Source: Pseudobacter ginsenosidimutans (lineage in GTDB: Bacteria > Bacteroidota > Bacteroidia > Chitinophagales > Chitinophagaceae). From it: DNA of 64,000 bases. Below are positions 63,086 through 64,000 of the stretch, one piece after another. The translations under genes were made by a program, and so were the position numbers. Numbering within the stretch: the first letter of the stretch is position 1; each line of letters begins with the position of its first letter. The stretch spans positions 2,232,001-2,296,000 of the forward strand of contig NZ_CP042431.1 in NCBI RefSeq assembly GCF_007970185.1, in the 5' to 3' direction. The notes beneath the pieces were generated by a model. It was not told the origin of the DNA. It did not search any database and saw only the letters and a list, made by a program, of their open reading frames with translations.

Positions 63086-63817
63086 ATGTCTCCACTACAG
63101 GCATTGAAGGAATTGCTGAACGATCAATTCAAATCAGAAGATGGCGAAGTATTCAAAGCTTCACCACACAAAGGACTTGGTATACCGGAGATCGATGCAC
63201 TGGCGCAGCATCTGCCGGGACAAAGATTGCCGGATGAGATCGCTGAACTACTCAGGTTTGCTTCAGGATTCGATTGTGAATTCTTTGAAGAGATCAGTTT
63301 TACCAATGTTGATGGATTTGCGCTTGAACATTTCTTTCCGAATATCGTAGAGCTGACAGGTGACGGACTTGGCAATTTCTGGCTACTGGATATAGATTAT
63401 CAGGGAAACTGGGGGCCTGTTTATTACACCTGCCATGATCCGGCTGTGATCATGAAGCAGGCAGAGAGTCTCACTGATTTCATTCAGCAGATCCACGGAT
63501 ATCTCCGGACAAATGAGGAGTCAGTATTCGGACAATTGTATGAACACAAAACTTATGAGATCTGGAAACAACCAGACGGAGGATTTATCACAGTAGAAAA
63601 AGCGAAAACATCAGGAGATAGAATCCTGAAGGAATTTGCCGATCAGCTGCCTCCGGACTACCTGATCGCCGATTTGCGGAACAAGCCTGTGGGCGCGGGT
63701 TTCGCCTGGGGGAAATATTATTCCATCATGGATAAGGAGAGCCGTTGCAAGGATCTTCCGCTCTGGGGCATCCAGCCTAAACGAAAGGGATTCTGGAGCC
63801 GGTTGTTTGGAAAATAA
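63086..63817 (+). CDS. SMI1/KNR4 (SUKH) family protein
   Basis: 243 residues. The SUKH core is visible as LPDEIAELLRFASGF near residue 50, LTGDGLGNFWLLDI near residue 92 and WGPVYYTCHDPAVIM near residue 110. A C-terminal extension of about 90 residues ends in the basic FWSRLFGK. Many SUKH proteins are immunity proteins against secreted or contact-dependent toxins. Here it follows a Fic gene in the same transcription unit, so a protective or modulating link to Fic is possible but unproven. Confidence 0.8.
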   Translation: MSPLQALKELLNDQFKSEDGEVFKASPHKGLGIPEIDALAQHLPGQRLPDEIAELLRFASGFDCEFFEEISFTNVDGFALEHFFPNIVELTGDGLGNFWLLDIDYQGNWGPVYYTCHDPAVIMKQAESLTDFIQQIHGYLRTNEESVFGQLYEHKTYEIWKQPDGGFITVEKAKTSGDRILKEFADQLPPDYLIADLRNKPVGAGFAWGKYYSIMDKESRCKDLPLWGIQPKRKGFWSRLFGK

Positions 63818-63822
63818 ATGCA

Positions 63823-63850
63823 CAAAAAAAGCCCGGAAAACCGGGCCTTC
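63823..63850. terminator. Terminator between the SUKH gene and the minus-strand gene
   Basis: GCCCGG and CCGGGC pair around an AAAA loop. The A-run on the left becomes a T-run on the minus strand, so it best terminates the gene at the window end. Confidence 0.78.
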
Positions 63851-63868
63851 TCATTTGTATACTAAACT

Positions 63869-64000
63869 TTACTTTGCCGACTGTTTTGCAATGTATTCGC
63901 CAATGAATTTCTGCGTTGCCAGTTCTGCTCCCCTTTTGTTCAGGTGCCCCTTCGTTCCAAAATATTTGAAATCGTAGTTGAGGTAGTCTCCCAAATAATA
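63869..64000 (-). CDS. C-terminal fragment, probable SGNH/GDSL-like hydrolase
   Basis: The last 43 codons of a minus-strand gene cut by the window edge. The segment FGTKGHLNKRGAELATQKFI resembles the C-terminal block of SGNH/GDSL-type hydrolases or acyltransferases, in which the catalytic His precedes LNxxGAE. Only the tail is visible, so family assignment is tentative. Confidence 0.5.
   Translation of the reverse strand, partial: YYLGDYLNYDFKYFGTKGHLNKRGAELATQKFIGEYIAKQSAK

Overview
The window reads as chromosomal core DNA from a member of the Bacteroidota, most likely family Chitinophagaceae. The evidence is a SusC-style outer-membrane and lipoprotein repertoire, many upstream -7 elements of the form TAnnTTTG, weak Shine-Dalgarno sequences, an acylated-ornithine arginine operon with its own carbamoyltransferase, a eukaryote-like long IleS, a B12-dependent ribonucleotide reductase and a group II GGGP synthase. 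Genus is inference. No rRNA, tRNA, CRISPR array, prophage or transposase gene was recognised.

Layout. 1-808 is non-coding and carries two inverted copies of a hairpin-forming dispersed repeat. 809-8107 is a haem-uptake operon (TonB receptor, HmuY-like lipoprotein, HmuTUV ABC importer, HmuS), followed by a PepSY membrane protein and a lipoprotein. 10541-19610 is an almost complete haem-biosynthesis block: hemA and hemCDEFBL on the minus strand, diverging from hemH-hemJ on the plus strand. 19611-20910 is a long non-coding stretch before ileS. ileS is followed by a DksA-like protein with a very long Lys/Ala/Pro tail, a DPP4-type peptidase, a lipoprotein, an MsbA-like exporter, rbfA, a LolC/E-like permease, a frameshifted membrane-protein gene and the N-terminal half of a split transketolase.

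33870-46653 holds mostly housekeeping and envelope genes: a WecA/MraY-type transferase, frr, PPK2, mscL, a DUF3078 protein, scpA with a long acidic tail, a Fic protein behind a periodic operator array, a YkuD-type L,D-transpeptidase-like protein, dxs, a LytS/LytTR two-component pair and an M28 peptidase. 46765-48051 is a decayed AlbA/RecG-like ATP-binding gene with four disruptions. 48056-56321 is the arginine operon on the minus strand, reading GNAT-argG-argC-argD-argF'-argB-M20 deacylase-argH, with a candidate attenuator in its leader. After GGGP synthase there is a third copy of the dispersed hairpin repeat, then nrdJ behind two DnaA-box matches. A second Fic gene follows, with a different operator, together with a SUKH (SMI1/KNR4) gene. 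The window ends inside a minus-strand gene.

How the genes fit together. The haem-uptake operon and the haem-biosynthesis block together suggest a bacterium that can both scavenge and make haem. The arginine operon is a complete route from glutamate to arginine. Val90 in its carbamoyltransferase points to succinylated rather than acetylated intermediates. The least explained features are the three hairpin repeats, the two Fic operators, the Fic-SUKH pairing, the DksA-tail fusion and the ScpA acidic tail.
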